The notes: generated from the letters alone by a model not told the origin. 64,000 nucleotides of DNA from Microbulbifer sp. MI-G (GCF_030440425.1 NZ_CP098023.1:3036501-3100500); one strand, 5' to 3'; shown: positions 1-9,915, numbered from the stretch's first letter. Numbers and translations: made by a program.

Positions 1-384
1 GCCCAGTCATCTTGGGCGTTGAGTTTAACTTGCCCTGAAGGGCTTCCCAAAGGGGTAAGTTCAGAAAGTGTATCAATAGATTGGCGCAATGAAGGGAATT
101 CTATAATCCTTGCGAATGTATTTATTTTAAAGGAATATGAAGGCAATGAGTTATATGATGTGTCTCTAGAACTTGGTGAGTATGAGTTTGATGCCGAGGG
201 ACGTGATGTTGAGGCTCCTATATTATCTACTAGCTTGAGGTTTCGTGAAGTTAAAAATAAACAAATGGTTCAAATCATTTTCTCACGGGAAGCACCAAAA
301 GTTAGCTTGCTAATTCAGTATGGTGAATTATGTGGCTATACGATGAACTACGAAATCACCCAAAATCTTGGCAGTATGGACTAG
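1..384 (+). CDS. Hypothetical protein, 5' end outside the window
   Basis: Reading frame 1 is open from the first base of the window to a TAG at 382-384, giving at least 127 residues. An internal TTG at 19 could be a start, but the frame continues upstream without a stop, so the gene is most likely cut by the window edge. The visible part is acidic, has two cysteines (SLTCPEG and GELCGYT) and alternates hydrophobic and polar residues as beta-rich proteins do. I recognise no domain. It is more AT-rich than the housekeeping genes further along and lies beside insertion-sequence debris, which suggests accessory DNA. Confidence 0.5.
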   Translation, partial: AQSSWALSLTCPEGLPKGVSSESVSIDWRNEGNSIILANVFILKEYEGNELYDVSLELGEYEFDAEGRDVEAPILSTSLRFREVKNKQMVQIIFSREAPKVSLLIQYGELCGYTMNYEITQNLGSMD

Positions 385-477
385 CGGGGGCATTTGAACA
401 AAAACTTACGGTTTCACGCTCGCAGATCCAGCTTAAACCGTATATTCCTGCGCAATTCCCCCCTGCCTCATTTTATT

Positions 478-690
478 TTATGGACGAGGGTTGAGATTGA
501 GCGGATACTTCATTAAATCAAGATAATCCCAGTTATTTCTGCACACCCAATTCATCACTGCACCTGGTGGATCAGGGTTTTTGGTAAAGGTCTCCACCGT
601 CCTTTCGTACTGTTCTGAAGCGCAAGTGTCCTCACAAAATTGTTCCTGGTTGGTGCGTAGTCCCGCCAGGTCATGGGCCTCAAATTGTGA
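478..690 (-). pseudogene. Possible C-terminal fragment of a hypothetical protein cut by the IS3 element
   Basis: On the minus strand a frame runs from the left end of the IS3 element to a TAA at 478-480 and gives about 70 residues of protein-like composition: three cysteines, then a segment with NWDYLDLMKYPLN near the end. The same frame continues into the IS only by chance. The fragment would be the 3' end of a gene whose 5' part is now missing. It does not match the transposase fragment on the other side of the IS, so the two flanks were not one gene. I recognise no family, and it may be a chance frame. Confidence 0.3.
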
Positions 691-741
691 GCTGAATCCC
701 CCGGGTTTCTCGGAGGCTAACTTTCTTGAGAGAATTAGCCA

Positions 742-1062
742 ATGAGCAAACGACCTGGATACTCCCCCGAAGTACGGGAACGCGCAGTTCGCATGGTGTT
801 GACCGGCGAGCACGAGCACCAATCACGCTGGGCAGCGATCACATCTATCGCTTCCAAGATCGGCTGCACACCCGAGACCCTACGATCATGGGTCAACAAG
901 ATGGAAGTCGACAATGGTACTAAACCCGGCACCACCAGCAGCGACGCAGCCCGCCTCAAAGAGCTGGAGCGCGAAGTCCGTGAGCTGAAGCGCGCTAACG
1001 AGATCTTGCGCAAGGCTGCCGCTTTTTTCGCCCAGGCGGAGCTCGACCGCAAACCGAAGTAA
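742..1062 (+). CDS. IS3-family transposase OrfA
   Basis: This 106-residue protein is the DNA-binding subunit of an IS3-group transposase. Residues 1-60 form a transposase_8/HTH domain ([13 protein letters not shown], then TPETLRSWV). Residues 71-95 form a leucine-zipper-like helix ([20 protein letters not shown]) followed by the [14 protein letters not shown] tail typical of the IS3 subgroup. Length is normal. The stop overlaps the orfB start as TAATG at 1060-1064, so orfB could be translated by coupling or by frameshifting upstream. A GAGAG stretch upstream may be the ribosome binding site. Confidence 0.9.
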   Translation: MSKRPGYSPEVRERAVRMVLTGEHEHQSRWAAITSIASKIGCTPETLRSWVNKMEVDNGTKPGTTSSDAARLKELEREVRELKRANEILRKAAAFFAQAELDRKPK

Positions 1063-1895
1063 TGGTGGCATTCATTGACCAGGAACGTGAGGCGCACGGT
1101 GTCGAGTCAATCTGTGAGGTTCTGCCGATTGCACCGTCGACCTTTTACCGCTGCAAGCATCTACAGGCCAATCCAGAGCAACGCTGTGCGCGCGCTCAAC
1201 GTGACGATGAGCTGAAGCCTGAGATCCAGCGGGTCTACGAAGAAAACCACTGCACAGTTGAACGGCTGATGAAGGTACTGCAATTGAAAGGTGTTCGAAG
1301 AGGCAAACGTTGCGTTACGACTATCCCGGATGAGCTGGCCGATAAGCCGCTGGATCTGGTGAATCGCGAGTTTACGGCAGAGCGCCCCAACCAGCTTTGG
1401 GTGGCCGACATAACCTATGTCGCAACTTGGTCTGGTTTTGTTTATGTCGCATTCGTTGTCGACGTATTCTCCCGCCACATTGTTGGCTGGCGCGTATTAA
1501 AGAGCCTTCAAACCGACATTGTGCTTGATGCTCTGGAGCAGGCACTGTGGGTACGAGGTAAGCCCCGTGGCGTTACCCATCATAGTGATCGAGGTAGTCA
1601 GTACCTGTCAATTCGATATACCGAGCGGCTTAGTGAGGCGGGTTTTCAGGCGTCAGTCGGCAGTGTCGGCGACTCCTACGACAACGCACTGGCAGAAGCC
1701 ATCAACGGTTTATTCAAGGCGGAGGTCATCCACAGGGCAGGTCCCTGGAAAGGGCTGGATGAGGTTGAACATGCAACCTTGACCTGGGTCGACTGGTTTA
1801 ACCATCGCCGCATTCTTGGGCCAATTGGCGATATGCCTCCAGCTGAATACGAAAACCTGTATTATCAACAAACCGAGTCTGCCCAAGCGGCATGA
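1062..1895 (+). CDS. IS3-family transposase OrfB with an internal in-frame deletion
   Basis: This is the DDE integrase-like catalytic subunit (277 residues). The rve domain begins near residue 105 (RPNQLWVADITYV). The three acidic residues are visible in VADITYV, HHSDRGSQY and NALAEAINGLFKAE, so the catalytic core looks intact. The N-terminal part is odd. After EENH at residues 60-63 the sequence jumps straight to CTVERLMK, whereas family members carry about 20 more residues there (a VYGARKVWRQL-type block in the HTH_21 region). The junction is near nucleotide 1250. The frame is kept, so a protein is made, but it has lost part of the N-terminal DNA-binding region and may be inactive. Confidence 0.85.
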   Translation: MVAFIDQEREAHGVESICEVLPIAPSTFYRCKHLQANPEQRCARAQRDDELKPEIQRVYEENHCTVERLMKVLQLKGVRRGKRCVTTIPDELADKPLDLVNREFTAERPNQLWVADITYVATWSGFVYVAFVVDVFSRHIVGWRVLKSLQTDIVLDALEQALWVRGKPRGVTHHSDRGSQYLSIRYTERLSEAGFQASVGSVGDSYDNALAEAINGLFKAEVIHRAGPWKGLDEVEHATLTWVDWFNHRRILGPIGDMPPAEYENLYYQQTESAQAA

Positions 1896-1931
1896 CTCAA
1901 ATCAAATTGCCTCCGACAAACTCGGGATGAT

Positions 1932-2132
1932 TCAGTTCTTGTGATTTGGCACTTGCCGGTTCTTCTCCAGCAGGGCGTTCACGCCGCCGCTGGATACAGC
2001 TTCTTTGTAACGATAGAAGGTGTCTCGCGATACGCCGAGCATCTTGCAGGCTTTGGAGATATTGCCGAGTTCTTCCGCCAGATCGAGCAGACCGGTCTTG
2101 CGTTTAATGATGCGATCGTTAGTATGAATCAT
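1932..2132 (-). pseudogene. IS481-type transposase, N-terminal fragment
   Basis: This 66-residue fragment has a helix-turn-helix of the IS481 family: DRIIKRKTGLLDLAEELGN, then SKACKMLGVSRDTFYRYKEAV, ending RQVPNHKN. A full transposase is about 340 residues with an rve domain that is absent here. The reading frame is cut at 1935. The stop codon TGA at 1932-1934 is the first three bases of the IS3 inverted repeat, so the stop was supplied by the inserted element. The fragment may still give a short DNA-binding peptide. Confidence 0.8.
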
Positions 2133-2236
2133 GGGGTTTATCCTTGGTTTTGGTTTCAGGCTTCGTCACCTTCATCAAAACCAGTAAACCCCCCTCTTTT
2201 CAAGGAGATGTGTCAGATTTGGTCTGAACTAATACA
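1935..2236 (-). mobile_element. Truncated IS481-type element
   Basis: This holds the 5' end of an IS481-type transposase gene plus its upstream terminal region. Read inward, the outer end starts TGTATTAGTTCAGACC at 2236, compatible with the TGT ends of IS481 elements. The other end is cut off at the right end of the IS3 element, so the rest of the element is gone. The left flank of the IS3 element does not carry the missing part. Confidence 0.6.
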
Positions 2237-2359
2237 CTTAAGGTGATAAGCAAGATCTAGTTTTAGTTTGATCTGACGACAAACTTCCCCCTTAAAAGCT
2301 GCCATAGCCTCCCGAAGATATGGCGTCAGTACTTAATTTCTTAATCGATCATCGTGCTA

Positions 2360-2767
2360 CTAATTCGGTCCTGAATAATCTGGAACTTCTGACTTAGGGA
2401 AACGTGGGACTGTGATTTTGACATCCTGAACATTGTCAAGTGCGTCATAATACACCGCTGTAATGACTACAACCTTCTCTGTAGCTGTAGTGTATTCTAC
2501 TTGTGTCATCTCAACACTCCCGCTCCTATCTGAAGATGGATTTGAGTTTATTGAAGGTATATTGCTAGAGGATACCTCCGTAGCATCCTGACCAAGGTCT
2601 ATAGGTATAACCTTGAATATCCCGCCATTCTTATCCAATACCACTACTGCATGGCTACCATCGGTCGTTTGCATAATATAGGTGCAATCTTTGACGCAGT
2701 CAGGTCCTGCAAATGCTTTAAATGAAAAAAAGGCAACCAGTAATAGTGAAAAAATTATAACTCGCAT
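2360..2767 (-). CDS. Small secreted hypothetical protein
   Basis: The gene encodes 135 residues. Residues 1-20 are a clear Sec signal peptide (MRVIIFSLLLVAFFSFKAFA) with likely cleavage before GPDC. The mature part has a close cysteine pair (CVKDC), which may form a disulfide in the periplasm, and a serine/asparagine-rich middle (about residues 68-82). A perfect AGGAGG five bases before the ATG fixes the start. I recognise no family. The gene stands alone between IS debris and a non-coding stretch and is AT-rich, so it is probably accessory. Confidence 0.75.
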   Translation of the reverse strand: MRVIIFSLLLVAFFSFKAFAGPDCVKDCTYIMQTTDGSHAVVVLDKNGGIFKVIPIDLGQDATEVSSSNIPSINSNPSSDRSGSVEMTQVEYTTATEKVVVITAVYYDALDNVQDVKITVPRFPKSEVPDYSGPN

Positions 2768-3012
2768 GTTTCCTCCTGAAATTCACTTAATGATAGTAAT
2801 AACCCCAAAAAACATAATCAATAAATAACCTGTTGTTACCCCCATCACCAAGCCTCAAATCTGTGACCCTTGATTGTGGAACCTGACCCGTCAAGGGTGA
2901 TGGGATAGCGGTGAAGGGAATAGCCCTCACCCTGTGGAATCGTGTGTGACGGGTATCCACAATAAAGGGCCTCTACGCTTCACTGATTTACTCCAGAATC
3001 GAAAACACCCAG

Positions 3013-3034
3013 AAGGTTTCACGCGTGAAACCTT
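3013..3034. repeat. Perfect 22-bp palindrome
   Basis: The half-site AAGGTTTCACG is followed immediately by its exact reverse complement, with no spacer. The length and symmetry fit a binding site for a dimeric regulator or a recombination or replication site. No adjacent gene clearly uses it. Confidence 0.7.
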
Positions 3035-3227
3035 AAGAATTATTTGGGTCCCTAAAAGGGGTGTCCGTGGTGGTTGCCGTCCCCGGGTATAAATATCTAT
3101 AGCGGCCCCGTATAAATATTTAGAATCCGCAGGCTATAATGCTTGCGGTACTCGACCCGCTCGCTGCGGGCTCACGCTAAGTTCCTCAGCCTCTTCGAAT
3201 GACTACTCCGGTTAGTTGTTGTGTGTA

Positions 3228-3257
3228 GGCTCCCGGGTGTGCCGACATCCGGGAGCC
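3228..3257. repeat. 13-bp hairpin with a GCCG tetraloop
   Basis: The arms GGCTCCCGGGTGT (3228-3240) and ACATCCGGGAGCC (3245-3257) pair over 13 positions with a single G-T wobble and enclose GCCG. No T-run follows on either strand, so it is not a standard intrinsic terminator. It may be a structured RNA element or a repetitive palindrome. Confidence 0.6.
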
Positions 3258-3550
3258 ACCTTGAAATCAATGCTCTATGTCATGGCCCATAGCTCCCAGG
3301 CAAATAACCAAGTGTGTCATTGTGTCCTGGTCTACCCACTCAGAAACACCCTTCACGGACGAAAGCTCCTTGTCGTGACAGGCCCACATTCGTCTTGAAT
3401 CGAGTCAAGCAAGGGAGCCTCTCCCTCAGCTGCTCACAGATCCGGACATGAAAGTCTTCTCTCATCGGGCTTTTTTATCCAGCCGGTGATCCACAACCGA
3501 TCCATAGTGTGCCATTAAGCACAGAACTCTTCTAGCAAATCTTCTCAGAC

Positions 3551-4142
3551 AGTGACTAGCCCGCTTCTTCCACCCCTTTCAATTTTTTGTATTTGCCAAT
3601 TGTCCAGTGAACCCGTGTTGCTTTCACATGGTTCAGCAGCACGCCAACGTCTGCACTCCGTAGGGTATCAACTGCCCCTCCAACAAACAGGGAAACACCA
3701 TTACCATGACCGTCAGGGCATTTTCCTAACCAATGACCAGAGACAGCTTTCCATTCAAAGCTTCAAACGCCGTCGGCAGGGGGCTCTCTGCGATCAACCC
3801 CACCCAGCCCTGCGTGGAATAAGATCGCCCTATCTGCGGATAAACAGGATTTCACACAGATTTTTCACTGGAATTCAGCAGTTTCCCCGCCTGAATCCCG
3901 CAGATTGCCCAGGTTCCCAACGGTTGCTAAGATGCGCGCCTGCCGCTATGGCCCGGAATCCCTGCAGCCCCCGCATCCCACCTGCGAGGCTGCCGTTGAT
4001 CCGACCTCCCCATATGTCACCCCGCCTATCCGAAACCCGGAGAACCGGGGCTTTACACAGGAAAAGCGGCACAGAGGCCAGGTGCTATTTTTTAACCGCG
4101 AGCGCACTGCGACGACTCCCTGCGACTACAGGAACGAAGTTT
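3551..4142. other. Upstream region of gcvP, no gene seen
   Basis: The frame of gcvP stays open upstream to 3552, but these roughly 197 codons show no similarity to the P-protein N-terminus and no protein-like composition. I looked for a glycine riboswitch, which often precedes gcv genes, and did not see its conserved motifs. Nothing else is supported here. Confidence 0.4.
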
Positions 4143-7034
4143 ATGACCCAACCATCGCTGCAGCAGTTGGAACAACACGACGCCTTTATCCACCGCCATA
4201 TTGGCCCCGATACCAAGCAGGTAGTGGCCATGCTGGAAACCCTCCGGGTCGCCAGTCTCGACGAACTGATCGGGAAAACCGTGCCCGAAGCCATTCGCAA
4301 CACCGATGCGCTGGACCTGGCCGATGCGGTCAACGAGGAGGAGGCCCTCGCAGAGCTGAAGGATATCGCGGCGCGCAACCGCATTTACCGCACCTTTATT
4401 GGTATGGGCTACCACGACACCATTACCCCCAACGTGATCCTGCGCAATGTGCTGGAGAATCCGGGTTGGTACACCGCCTATACCCCCTACCAGCCGGAAA
4501 TAGCCCAGGGCCGCCTGGAGGGCCTGCTGAACTTCCAGCAAATGATCATGGACCTCACCGGTATGCAACTGGCCAACGCCTCCATGCTGGACGAGGGCAC
4601 CGCTGCTGCTGAGGCCATGGCCATGTGTAAGCGCCAGGCCAAGCGCAACAAGTCCAACGTCTATTTTGTAGATCGGGATTGCCATCCGCAGACGATCGCC
4701 ATCGTACAAACCCGTGCCGAGCACTTCGGCTTTGAGGTGGTTGTGGGCGATATGGAAACCGACATCCCCGCCGAGCTGTTCGGTGCCCTGCTGCAATACC
4801 CCGGCAGCACCGGTCGCGTACGCGACCTGACCGATATCATCGCCCGGGTGCACGAGGCCAGTGGTCTGGTGACCGTAGCCGCCGACCTGATGAGCCTGGT
4901 GGCCCTGAAAGCACCGGGTGCCATGGGGGCAGACGTGGTGGTGGGCTGTAACCAGCGCTTCGGTATCCCCATGGGCTACGGCGGTCCTCACGCCGGTTTC
5001 TTCGCCTTCCGCGAAGCCTACAAACGCTCCGCGCCGGGCCGCATCATCGGTGTTTCCGTGGACAGCAAGGGCAAGCGTGCCCTGCGTATGGCCATGCAGA
5101 CCCGCGAACAGCATATCCGCCGCGAGAAAGCCAACTCCAATATCTGTACCTCCCAGGTTCTGCTGGCGGTAATAAGTGCCTTCTACGGGATTTACCACGG
5201 CCCTGAAGGCCTGAAAACCATCGCCGCCCGCATCCAGCGCCTGACAGATATCCTCGCTTCCGCCCTGCAGCGCGAAGGCTTCAACCTGACCCACGACAGC
5301 TGGTTCGATACCCTGACTGTCATCACCGGTGCCAAGCGGGAAGAGATCTACCAGCGCGCCCTGGCCTCCGAGATCAACCTGCGCAAAGTGGGGGAAGACG
5401 CCCTGGGCGTGAGCCTGAGCGAGACCGCCACCTTGCAGGATGTGTCCGACCTGATCGATGCCTTTATCGGCACCGGGCACAGCCTCGACCTGGACACCCT
5501 GGACAGCGAGATCGCCAGCAAGGGCTCTCTGGGTGTGCCCGCTTCCCTGCAGCGCGATACCGAATTCATGACCCACCCGGTGTTCAACTCCTATCACTCC
5601 GAAACCGAGATGTTGCGCTATCTCAAGTCTCTGGAGGCCAAGGACATCGCCCTGAATCACTCCATGATTCCCCTGGGTTCCTGCACCATGAAGCTGAACG
5701 CCACCGCCGAGATGATCCCGGTGACCTGGCCCGAATTCGGCAAACTGCATCCCTTTGCCCCGGCAGACCAGGCCCAGGGCTATGGAGAAATATTCCGCCA
5801 GTTGCAGCAGATGCTGGCTGCCTGTACCGGCTATGATGCCGTGAGCCTGCAACCCAACGCCGGTTCCCAGGGCGAGTACGCCGGCCTGGTTGCTATCAAG
5901 AAATACTTCGAGGCAAAAGGCGAAGTCCAGCGCGATATCTGCCTGATCCCCGCCTCCGCCCACGGCACCAATCCAGCCTCCGCCATGATGGTGAGTATGA
6001 AAGTGGTTGTGGTTGCCTGTGATGATAAAGGCAATGTGGATTCCGAAGACCTGAAGGCCAAGATCGAAGAACACGGCGACCGCATCGCCGCGCTGATGGT
6101 GACCTACCCCTCCACTCACGGTGTCTTCGAGGAAGGTATCCGCGAGGTGTGCGACCTGGTGCACCAGGCCGGTGGTCAGGTGTATATCGATGGCGCCAAC
6201 ATGAACGCCCTGATCGGGGTGGCGGCGCCGGGCCGGTTTGGTGGTGATGTCTCCCACCTGAACCTGCACAAAACCTTCTGCATTCCCCACGGTGGTGGCG
6301 GCCCCGGCATGGGCCCGATCGCTGTCGGCGAACACCTGAAGCCCTACCTGGCAGGCCACCCGGTAATAGAAGTACCGGAAACCCATGTGGAGAACGGCAC
6401 TATCTCCGCCGCTCCCTGGGGCTCCGCCAGCATTCTGCCAATCAGCTGGATGTATATCCGTATGATGGGCAAGCAGGGCATGAAGCGGGCTACCGAAATA
6501 GCGATCCTGAATGCCAACTATGTGGCCAAGAAACTGAGCGAGCACTACACCCTGCTCTATACCGGCAGCAACGGCTTTGTCGCCCATGAATGCCTGGTAG
6601 ACCTGCGCCCGCTCAAGGAATCCAGCGGTATCACCGAGGAGGACATCGCCAAGCGCCTGATGGACTTCGGCTTCCACGCACCCACCATGTCCTTTCCGGT
6701 AGCCGGCACCCTGATGATCGAACCCACCGAGAGTGAATCCCTGCAGGAACTGGACCGTTTTATCGAAGCCATGGCCACTATCCGCCGTGAAGTGGAAGCT
6801 GTTGCCAGCGGCAAGTACACCGCCGAGGACAACCCACTGCACAACGCACCGCACACCCTTGAGGATGTGATGACCGACGATTGGACCCACAGCTACTCCC
6901 GCGATGTAGCCGGCCGCCCGGCAGCCTGGCTGAAAGCGCACAAGGTATGGCCGGCTGCCAACCGTATCGACAATGTCTACGGAGACCGCAACCTGATTTG
7001 CTCCTGCCCACCGATCGAAAGTTACACAGAATAG
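4143..7034 (+). CDS. gcvP: Glycine dehydrogenase (decarboxylating), P-protein
   Basis: This is the PLP-dependent P-protein of the glycine cleavage system. It decarboxylates glycine and passes the aminomethyl group to the lipoyl arm of GcvH. Starting at ATG 4143 it has 963 residues, the usual single-chain length. The N-terminus ([14 protein letters not shown]) matches the family, which is why this start is preferred to upstream in-frame codons. Two halves are visible: GDC-P N-terminal (to about 440) and the PLP-binding C-terminal half with [15 protein letters not shown], where K710 should bind PLP. A weak AGGA lies 9 bases upstream. gcvT and gcvH are not in the window. The lipoyl genes lipB/lipA, needed for GcvH, lie about 1 kb downstream on the other strand. 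Confidence 0.96.
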   Translation: MTQPSLQQLEQHDAFIHRHIGPDTKQVVAMLETLRVASLDELIGKTVPEAIRNTDALDLADAVNEEEALAELKDIAARNRIYRTFIGMGYHDTITPNVILRNVLENPGWYTAYTPYQPEIAQGRLEGLLNFQQMIMDLTGMQLANASMLDEGTAAAEAMAMCKRQAKRNKSNVYFVDRDCHPQTIAIVQTRAEHFGFEVVVGDMETDIPAELFGALLQYPGSTGRVRDLTDIIARVHEASGLVTVAADLMSLVALKAPGAMGADVVVGCNQRFGIPMGYGGPHAGFFAFREAYKRSAPGRIIGVSVDSKGKRALRMAMQTREQHIRREKANSNICTSQVLLAVISAFYGIYHGPEGLKTIAARIQRLTDILASALQREGFNLTHDSWFDTLTVITGAKREEIYQRALASEINLRKVGEDALGVSLSETATLQDVSDLIDAFIGTGHSLDLDTLDSEIASKGSLGVPASLQRDTEFMTHPVFNSYHSETEMLRYLKSLEAKDIALNHSMIPLGSCTMKLNATAEMIPVTWPEFGKLHPFAPADQAQGYGEIFRQLQQMLAACTGYDAVSLQPNAGSQGEYAGLVAIKKYFEAKGEVQRDICLIPASAHGTNPASAMMVSMKVVVVACDDKGNVDSEDLKAKIEEHGDRIAALMVTYPSTHGVFEEGIREVCDLVHQAGGQVYIDGANMNALIGVAAPGRFGGDVSHLNLHKTFCIPHGGGGPGMGPIAVGEHLKPYLAGHPVIEVPETHVENGTISAAPWGSASILPISWMYIRMMGKQGMKRATEIAILNANYVAKKLSEHYTLLYTGSNGFVAHECLVDLRPLKESSGITEEDIAKRLMDFGFHAPTMSFPVAGTLMIEPTESESLQELDRFIEAMATIRREVEAVASGKYTAEDNPLHNAPHTLEDVMTDDWTHSYSRDVAGRPAAWLKAHKVWPAANRIDNVYGDRNLICSCPPIESYTE

Positions 7035-7560
7035 AAGCCGAAGTGTTTAACAACCTGGAAAGCCACCGGGAAACCGGCTCAAGGCGGTGCAGGGAAGCAC
7101 CGCTACCGGGAATAAGAATCTCCGCAGAAGCTATGTAACACCTTCTTACACTCCCATCCTGTCCCCACGCCAGTCACAGCCGCCAGCAGAAAATTTCTTA
7201 TCCGGACAATGGAGTTTCACCAACTCTGAGATCGCGCGTACAGTTCCTGTAGTGAACAAAAATTTTTTGATGCAGGGGGACCCCTTGCACAAGGTAATTC
7301 ATCTGTTTTTTGTACCACACCACCCGCCTGTACCAGAGGGGGGATACGCATCCACAAAGTTATGGCAGATATTGAAGTGCTTTGCGACCAAGGAGGCCGG
7401 GTGTGGGTGCATTACAGCAAATGCAGATAACCAAACAGACCTTCTAACCCTGGCGCAAACAGTAGGGTGGCACAGGGACCGACCAACAGAAGGAATCCAA
7501 GCCAATGCAGAGGGAGAATGAACAGCTGCGTTGAACAGTCGCGGACCTGGCTCTGGACAG
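7035..7560. other. Non-coding stretch after gcvP
   Basis: No gene is supported. A 7-bp hairpin (GCGGTGC at 7084-7090 with GCACCGC at 7097-7103) lies 50 bases after the gcvP stop and could help end transcription, although no T-run follows. The remainder may be degraded insertion-sequence DNA. Confidence 0.35.
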
Positions 7561-7574
7561 ATGGATTCTGTCAG

Positions 7575-7751
7575 AGGCCACCAGGGGAAACGGACGCGCT
7601 CTGGTTGAGAAATGGAGAAAGCGCTGCAATAGCAAGCGGCCACACAGCGCCTTGGGCTACCGCCCACGGGCTCCGGAAACCACCGTGGAGAAAGAGCCAC
7701 GGCCCGCTATGCACTAACATTTAAACTGGACCACCTTGGTGGGGCTGATCA
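7575..7751 (+). pseudogene. IS3-type transposase C-terminal remnant with element end
   Basis: A forward frame reads EKWRKRCNSKRPHSALGYRPRAPE and stops at TAA 7715-7717. KRPHSALGYRPPAPE-type sequence is the hallmark C-terminus of many IS3-group OrfB transposases. About 30 bases further the DNA ends in GGGGCTGATCA at 7741-7751, a CA-type element terminus. Only the last 45 or so residues remain, and I could not trace the frame further upstream. It is unrelated to the IS3 copy at 693-1934. Confidence 0.6.
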
Positions 7752-7941
7752 AAAATGGCTGACTTCGCAAGCAAACATTCGGCCATGAACACGATCTGGT
7801 GCTTGGGGCAAAGCTGGCAAGTCTTTTTTCAGAGCAATAACCAAACTGCGGAATAACCTACTCTCAGCATTGAAAAAACACTCTGCTTTCATACATACGC
7901 GGCACCTATCACCGCAGAGCACCTCAGGCTGCTGTGGAGTA

Positions 7942-8940
7942 CTATTTCACGTTGTAATTGATCTGTTTCTCACCCTGGGCCTGTTTATCCGCATGGTATG
8001 AAGAGCGTACCAGCGGGCCGCAGGCAGCGTGCTTGAAGCCGATCTGCTCGGCATAGCGGCGGTACTCCTCAAACTCGTCCGGGTGCACGTAACGTTGTAC
8101 CGGGAGGTGTTCCCTGCTTGGTTGCAGGTATTGGCCAATGGTGAGCATATCGATATCGTGCGCACGCATAGTATCCATCACCTGAAAGATCTCTTCCTTT
8201 TCCTCACCGAGGCCCACCATCAGACCGGATTTGGTCAGCACATCCGGGCGGCATTGCTTGTATTCCTGCAGTAACTTCAGGGACCATTTGAAATTGGCGC
8301 CGGGGCGCGATTCGCGGTACAGGCGCGGCACCGTCTCCAGGTTGTGGTTGAACACATCGGGCGCTTCCTTTGCGAGAATCTCCAGGGCAGCTGCCATTCG
8401 CCCGCGAAAGTCCGGCGTGAGAATTTCCACCTGCAGATTCGGTGAGAGCGCCCGGGACTGGCGGATACAGTCGGCGAAGTGCCGGGCCCCACCATCGCGC
8501 AGGTCATCGCGATCCACCGAGGTAATGACCACGTAGCGCAGCCCCATGGCTGCTATGGCCCGGGCGAGGTTTCCGGGCTCTTCCGGGTCCAGGGGATTGG
8601 GCTTGCCGTGCCCCACATCACAGAAAGGGCAGCGACGGGTACAAATTTCCCCCATGATCATAAAGGTTGCAGTGCCACCGCTGAAACATTCGCCCAGATT
8701 GGGGCAACTGGCCTCTTCGCAAACGGTGGCGAGTTTTTGCGAACGCAAAATACGCTTGATACGCTCCACCTCCTTAGAGGCGGGCACCTTTACACGAATC
8801 CAGTCCGGTTTGCGCAGGACCGTATCACTGGCAATCACCTTGACCGGGATACGTTCCACCTTGTCACCATCGCGCAGTTTTTCTCCCTGTTGCAGGCGAC
8901 GGGTGCGTTTAACCGGCACCAGATCGGGTTTATTAGCCAT
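7942..8940 (-). CDS. lipA: Lipoyl synthase
   Basis: This radical-SAM enzyme inserts two sulfurs into protein-bound octanoyl groups to make lipoyl. It has 332 residues. Both iron-sulfur clusters are visible: the auxiliary cluster ligands C74, C79 and C85 ([12 protein letters not shown]) and the radical-SAM CxxxCxxC at C100, C104 and C107 (CTRRCPFC). The C-terminal serine ligand region ([10 protein letters not shown]) is present. It is the last gene of the ybeD-lipB-lipA run, and its start overlaps the end of lipB by 8 bases, so the two are translationally coupled. Its products serve GcvH and the 2-oxoacid dehydrogenases. Confidence 0.97.
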   Translation of the reverse strand: MANKPDLVPVKRTRRLQQGEKLRDGDKVERIPVKVIASDTVLRKPDWIRVKVPASKEVERIKRILRSQKLATVCEEASCPNLGECFSGGTATFMIMGEICTRRCPFCDVGHGKPNPLDPEEPGNLARAIAAMGLRYVVITSVDRDDLRDGGARHFADCIRQSRALSPNLQVEILTPDFRGRMAAALEILAKEAPDVFNHNLETVPRLYRESRPGANFKWSLKLLQEYKQCRPDVLTKSGLMVGLGEEKEEIFQVMDTMRAHDIDMLTIGQYLQPSREHLPVQRYVHPDEFEEYRRYAEQIGFKHAACGPLVRSSYHADKQAQGEKQINYNVK

Positions 8941-9634
8941 TACTTAAATCCTGCTGTTCGGCGCTCAATCGAGCAAATACGGTGTTATCCAGCGGTTGCC
9001 ACTGGGCAGCGGGCAGTTTCAGGGCAGGCAGCAACTCGCGTACAAAAATCTCTGCAACCTGCTGCCAATCGGGTGCGCGCTGGAGTAACTCGGCCATCTG
9101 CACCATCTGCAATCCGGCGTAACCACAGGGGTTGATACGGAGGAAAGGCGCCAGGTCCATGTCGATGTTAATGGCGATGCCGTGGAAACTGCAGCCGCGA
9201 CGCACACGCAACCCGATAGAGGCGATTTTGTTGCCGGCGCGCTGGCCTTCAGCCAAATAAACCCCCGGCGCATCGGCGCGTGGTGCCGCTGCGATGCCAA
9301 ATACCCCCAGCATGGCCACGGTGGCAGTCTCCAGCGCCGTCACCAACTCACGCACGCCAATTTTTGCCCGGCGCAGATCCAATAGTGGATATACCACCAA
9401 CTGGCCGGGGCCGTGGTAGGTCACCTGGCCGCCGCGATCCACCTGCACAACCGGAATATCCCCGGTATTGAGCAGGTGCTCAGCCCGGCCCGCCTGCCCC
9501 TGGGTAAAAACAGGCTCGTGCTCCACGCACCAGATCTCGTCTGCACTGCTTGCGTCACGGAGATCGGTGTAACGGGACATGGCGCGCCAGACAGTTTCAT
9601 AATCCCGACGGGCCAGGTTGCGAACAGTGATCAT
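8933..9634 (-). CDS. lipB: Octanoyl-[ACP]:protein N-octanoyltransferase
   Basis: This enzyme moves octanoate from acyl carrier protein to the lipoyl domain lysine, the step before LipA. It has 233 residues. Catalytic residues are in place: K136 (AGNKIASIG) and C170 (NPCGYAG). The substrate-site motif [13 protein letters not shown] (H74) and [10 protein letters not shown] (H151) are also present. It overlaps lipA by 8 bases downstream and ybeD by one base upstream, so the three genes form a tight operon. Confidence 0.97.
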   Translation of the reverse strand: MITVRNLARRDYETVWRAMSRYTDLRDASSADEIWCVEHEPVFTQGQAGRAEHLLNTGDIPVVQVDRGGQVTYHGPGQLVVYPLLDLRRAKIGVRELVTALETATVAMLGVFGIAAAPRADAPGVYLAEGQRAGNKIASIGLRVRRGCSFHGIAINIDMDLAPFLRINPCGYAGLQMVQMAELLQRAPDWQQVAEIFVRELLPALKLPAAQWQPLDNTVFARLSAEQQDLSNG

Positions 9635-9915
9635 CAGAGCACCATATGTACCGAAGGGTGTGCTTTGAGTTCCTCAAACAGTGCCCTGAGTTGGTCTTCA
9701 CCGGTGGCGAGAATATAGAAGGTCATGGAAGTGAATTTGCCAGTGCTGCTGTCGCGCAGGGTCATACGGTCCTCGTCCAGTTCCGGGGCGTGGCGACGCA
9801 TCACTTCCAATACAAATTGATGCGCTTTTTCATCGGCGTCACGCACAACCTTGACCATGTAGTCTTCACAGGGGAATTGGATCTTTGGAGGTCGCTGACT
9901 GGTGCTCTGGTTCAT
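9634..9915 (-). CDS. ybeD: DUF493 family protein YbeD
   Basis: This small cytosolic protein of 93 residues belongs to the DUF493/YbeD family, which has an ACT-like fold and is found between dacA and lipB in many gammaproteobacteria. The family core is visible: [13 protein letters not shown] near the N-terminus, then [16 protein letters not shown] and the C-terminal [11 protein letters not shown]. Its stop overlaps the lipB start by one base. The biochemical role is not established; a link to lipoate metabolism is inferred from its position. Confidence 0.93.
   Translation of the reverse strand: MNQSTSQRPPKIQFPCEDYMVKVVRDADEKAHQFVLEVMRRHAPELDEDRMTLRDSSTGKFTSMTFYILATGEDQLRALFEELKAHPSVHMVL

Larger units (their letters stand above)
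693..1934 (+). mobile_element. IS3-family insertion sequence, about 1.24 kb
   Basis: Imperfect terminal inverted repeats lie at 693-717 and 1909-1934. Both begin TGAATC when read inward and share the GTTT and TCGGAGGC blocks, with one gap and a few mismatches. The ends are TG...CA, as in the IS3 family. Between them lie orfA and orfB in the usual order. No 3-4 bp target duplication is visible: AGC precedes the left end and GTT follows the right end. This fits loss of flanking DNA or recombination after insertion. Confidence 0.85.
2768..3550. other. Gene-poor region with palindrome and hairpin
   Basis: I see no convincing gene in these 780 bases; the longest forward frame (3216-3398) has no protein-like features or ribosome binding site. 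The region holds a perfect 22-bp palindrome (3013-3034), two similar TATAAATAT AT-rich patches near 3100 and 3116, and a 13-bp hairpin (3228-3257). Confidence 0.5.

Noticed and set aside
3552..4142. N-terminal extension of the gcvP frame
   Set aside because: It is open but without P-protein similarity; the GcvP N-terminus begins at 4143.
3551..4142. Glycine riboswitch upstream of gcvP
   Set aside because: The conserved glycine aptamer motifs were looked for and not seen.
4092..6941. 949-codon open frame on the minus strand opposite gcvP
   Set aside because: It is the antisense shadow of a high-GC gene; the forward strand has full P-protein similarity and the PLP lysine motif.
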